Below are positions 5,835 to 6,193 of a stretch of DNA of 6,193 nucleotides, piece by piece. Source of the DNA: Auritidibacter sp. Marseille-P8566 (GTDB taxonomy: Bacteria > Bacteroidota > Bacteroidia > Flavobacteriales > Flavobacteriaceae); contig CALPQA020000124.1 of assembly GCA_943325595.2 (NCBI GenBank), positions 1 to 6,193 of the forward strand, written 5' to 3'. A program made the position numbers and the translations under genes. The stretch's first letter is position 1. Each line of letters opens with the position of its first letter. The notes under the pieces are model-generated. The model was not told the origin of the DNA and searched no databases. It saw only the letters and a program-made list of their open reading frames with translations.

Positions 5835-6193
5835 CACTTTTTAATCTTACGCTCCATTCAAAATCCATTTCTGAAACTTGAATTCCGTTTTCGTCGATTC
5901 CTATTGATTTCATCCAAAAAGTTTGTCCTTCGCCTGTTGCTATTGTTTTGGTGATTGCATCTTCTATTATAGCGCCGTCATTGCAGGTAAAAGTAATTCT
6001 ACCCGTTGCTTTCTTGGTGAAATTACCTTTATTATTAGCTACTAACATCGAGATTTTTCGATTGCTTTTTTTGATTTGATACATCACCAAAGCGCCTGTT
6101 GACAATTCGGCAGCCATTGCTTGCACGGCAAAATACATCGAGTTAAAAGGATTTTGATTGATCCAACGGTGCTTTACAGAGACGACACATTTA
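5830..6193 (-). CDS. DUF4442 hotdog-fold, thioesterase-like protein (5' end outside the window)
   Basis: The open frame continues past the internal ATG at 6136-6138 to the window edge, adding 18 codons (KCVVSVKHRWINQNPFNS), so the start is not in the window and 121 codons including the stop are seen. The segment HRWINQNPFNSMYFAVQAM followed by AAELSTGALVMYQI is characteristic of DUF4442 (PF14539), which belongs to the hotdog-fold group with PaaI-like acyl-CoA thioesterases. The long helix of the fold would carry the MAAELSTG part. Strands follow: ISMLVANNKGNFTKKATGRITFTC, then a C-terminal VSEMDFEWSVRLK. The family is usually somewhat longer, so a few dozen N-terminal residues are missing off the edge. 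Substrate is unknown. The assignment to the family is firm, while thioesterase activity is inferred from the fold. The next gene begins 106 bases downstream with its own -7 box. Confidence 0.85.
   Translation of the reverse strand, partial: KCVVSVKHRWINQNPFNSMYFAVQAMAAELSTGALVMYQIKKSNRKISMLVANNKGNFTKKATGRITFTCNDGAIIEDAITKTIATGEGQTFWMKSIGIDENGIQVSEMDFEWSVRLKSV

Noticed and set aside
5830..6138. Treating the ATG at 6136-6138 as the start of the DUF4442 gene
   Set aside because: The frame is open to the window edge, and the 18 codons before this ATG encode conserved family sequence (KHRWINQNPF), so the true start is upstream of the window.
1..6193. A novel defence, mobile or biosynthetic system
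   Set aside because: Every sizeable frame belongs to a common chromosomal family. There are no transposase, integrase, toxin-antitoxin, nuclease or repeat-array signatures.

Overview
The window is AT-rich and all of its genes lie on the minus strand. The protein sequences, the TAnnTTTG promoter boxes upstream of start codons, and the lack of strong Shine-Dalgarno sites all point to the Bacteroidota, most likely Flavobacterium or a close relative in the Flavobacteriaceae. The content is ordinary chromosomal housekeeping. I see no mobile element, CRISPR array, rRNA, tRNA, phage gene or obvious new multi-gene system.

In the direction of transcription (high to low coordinates), the layout is as follows. 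(1) 5830-6193 is the 3' part of a DUF4442 hotdog-fold (thioesterase-like) gene whose start lies beyond the window. (2) 4818-5723 is a TIGR01777-type NAD(P)-binding sugar-epimerase-like protein. It has its own -7 box and ends in a strong hairpin terminator that overlaps its stop codon. (3) 4455-4785 is a gene-free, very AT-rich gap. (4) 3820-4395 and 2632-3759 are grpE followed by dnaJ, the co-chaperones of DnaK. They are preceded by a good Bacteroidota-type promoter and followed by a clear intrinsic terminator. (5) 1558-2478 and 239-1543 are the ATPase and permease of a NatAB-like ABC-2 transporter, 14 bases apart and surely co-transcribed. (6) 1-150 is the first 50 codons of a response regulator receiver domain that runs off the left edge, separated from the permease by a weak terminator-like hairpin.

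GrpE and DnaJ act together on DnaK, whose gene is not in the window. The ABC pair forms one exporter-type complex. No functional link among the chaperone, transporter, epimerase-like and hotdog units is evident beyond shared orientation. The most notable protein feature is the DnaJ zinc domain. It keeps only the two middle CxxCxGxG motifs (zinc site II) and has lost the outer two that would form zinc site I. Other points worth a look are exact TAnnTTTG boxes just upstream of three starts, three TTTAAA words spaced exactly 11 bases apart at the end of the DUF4442 gene, and the unexplained gap upstream of grpE.
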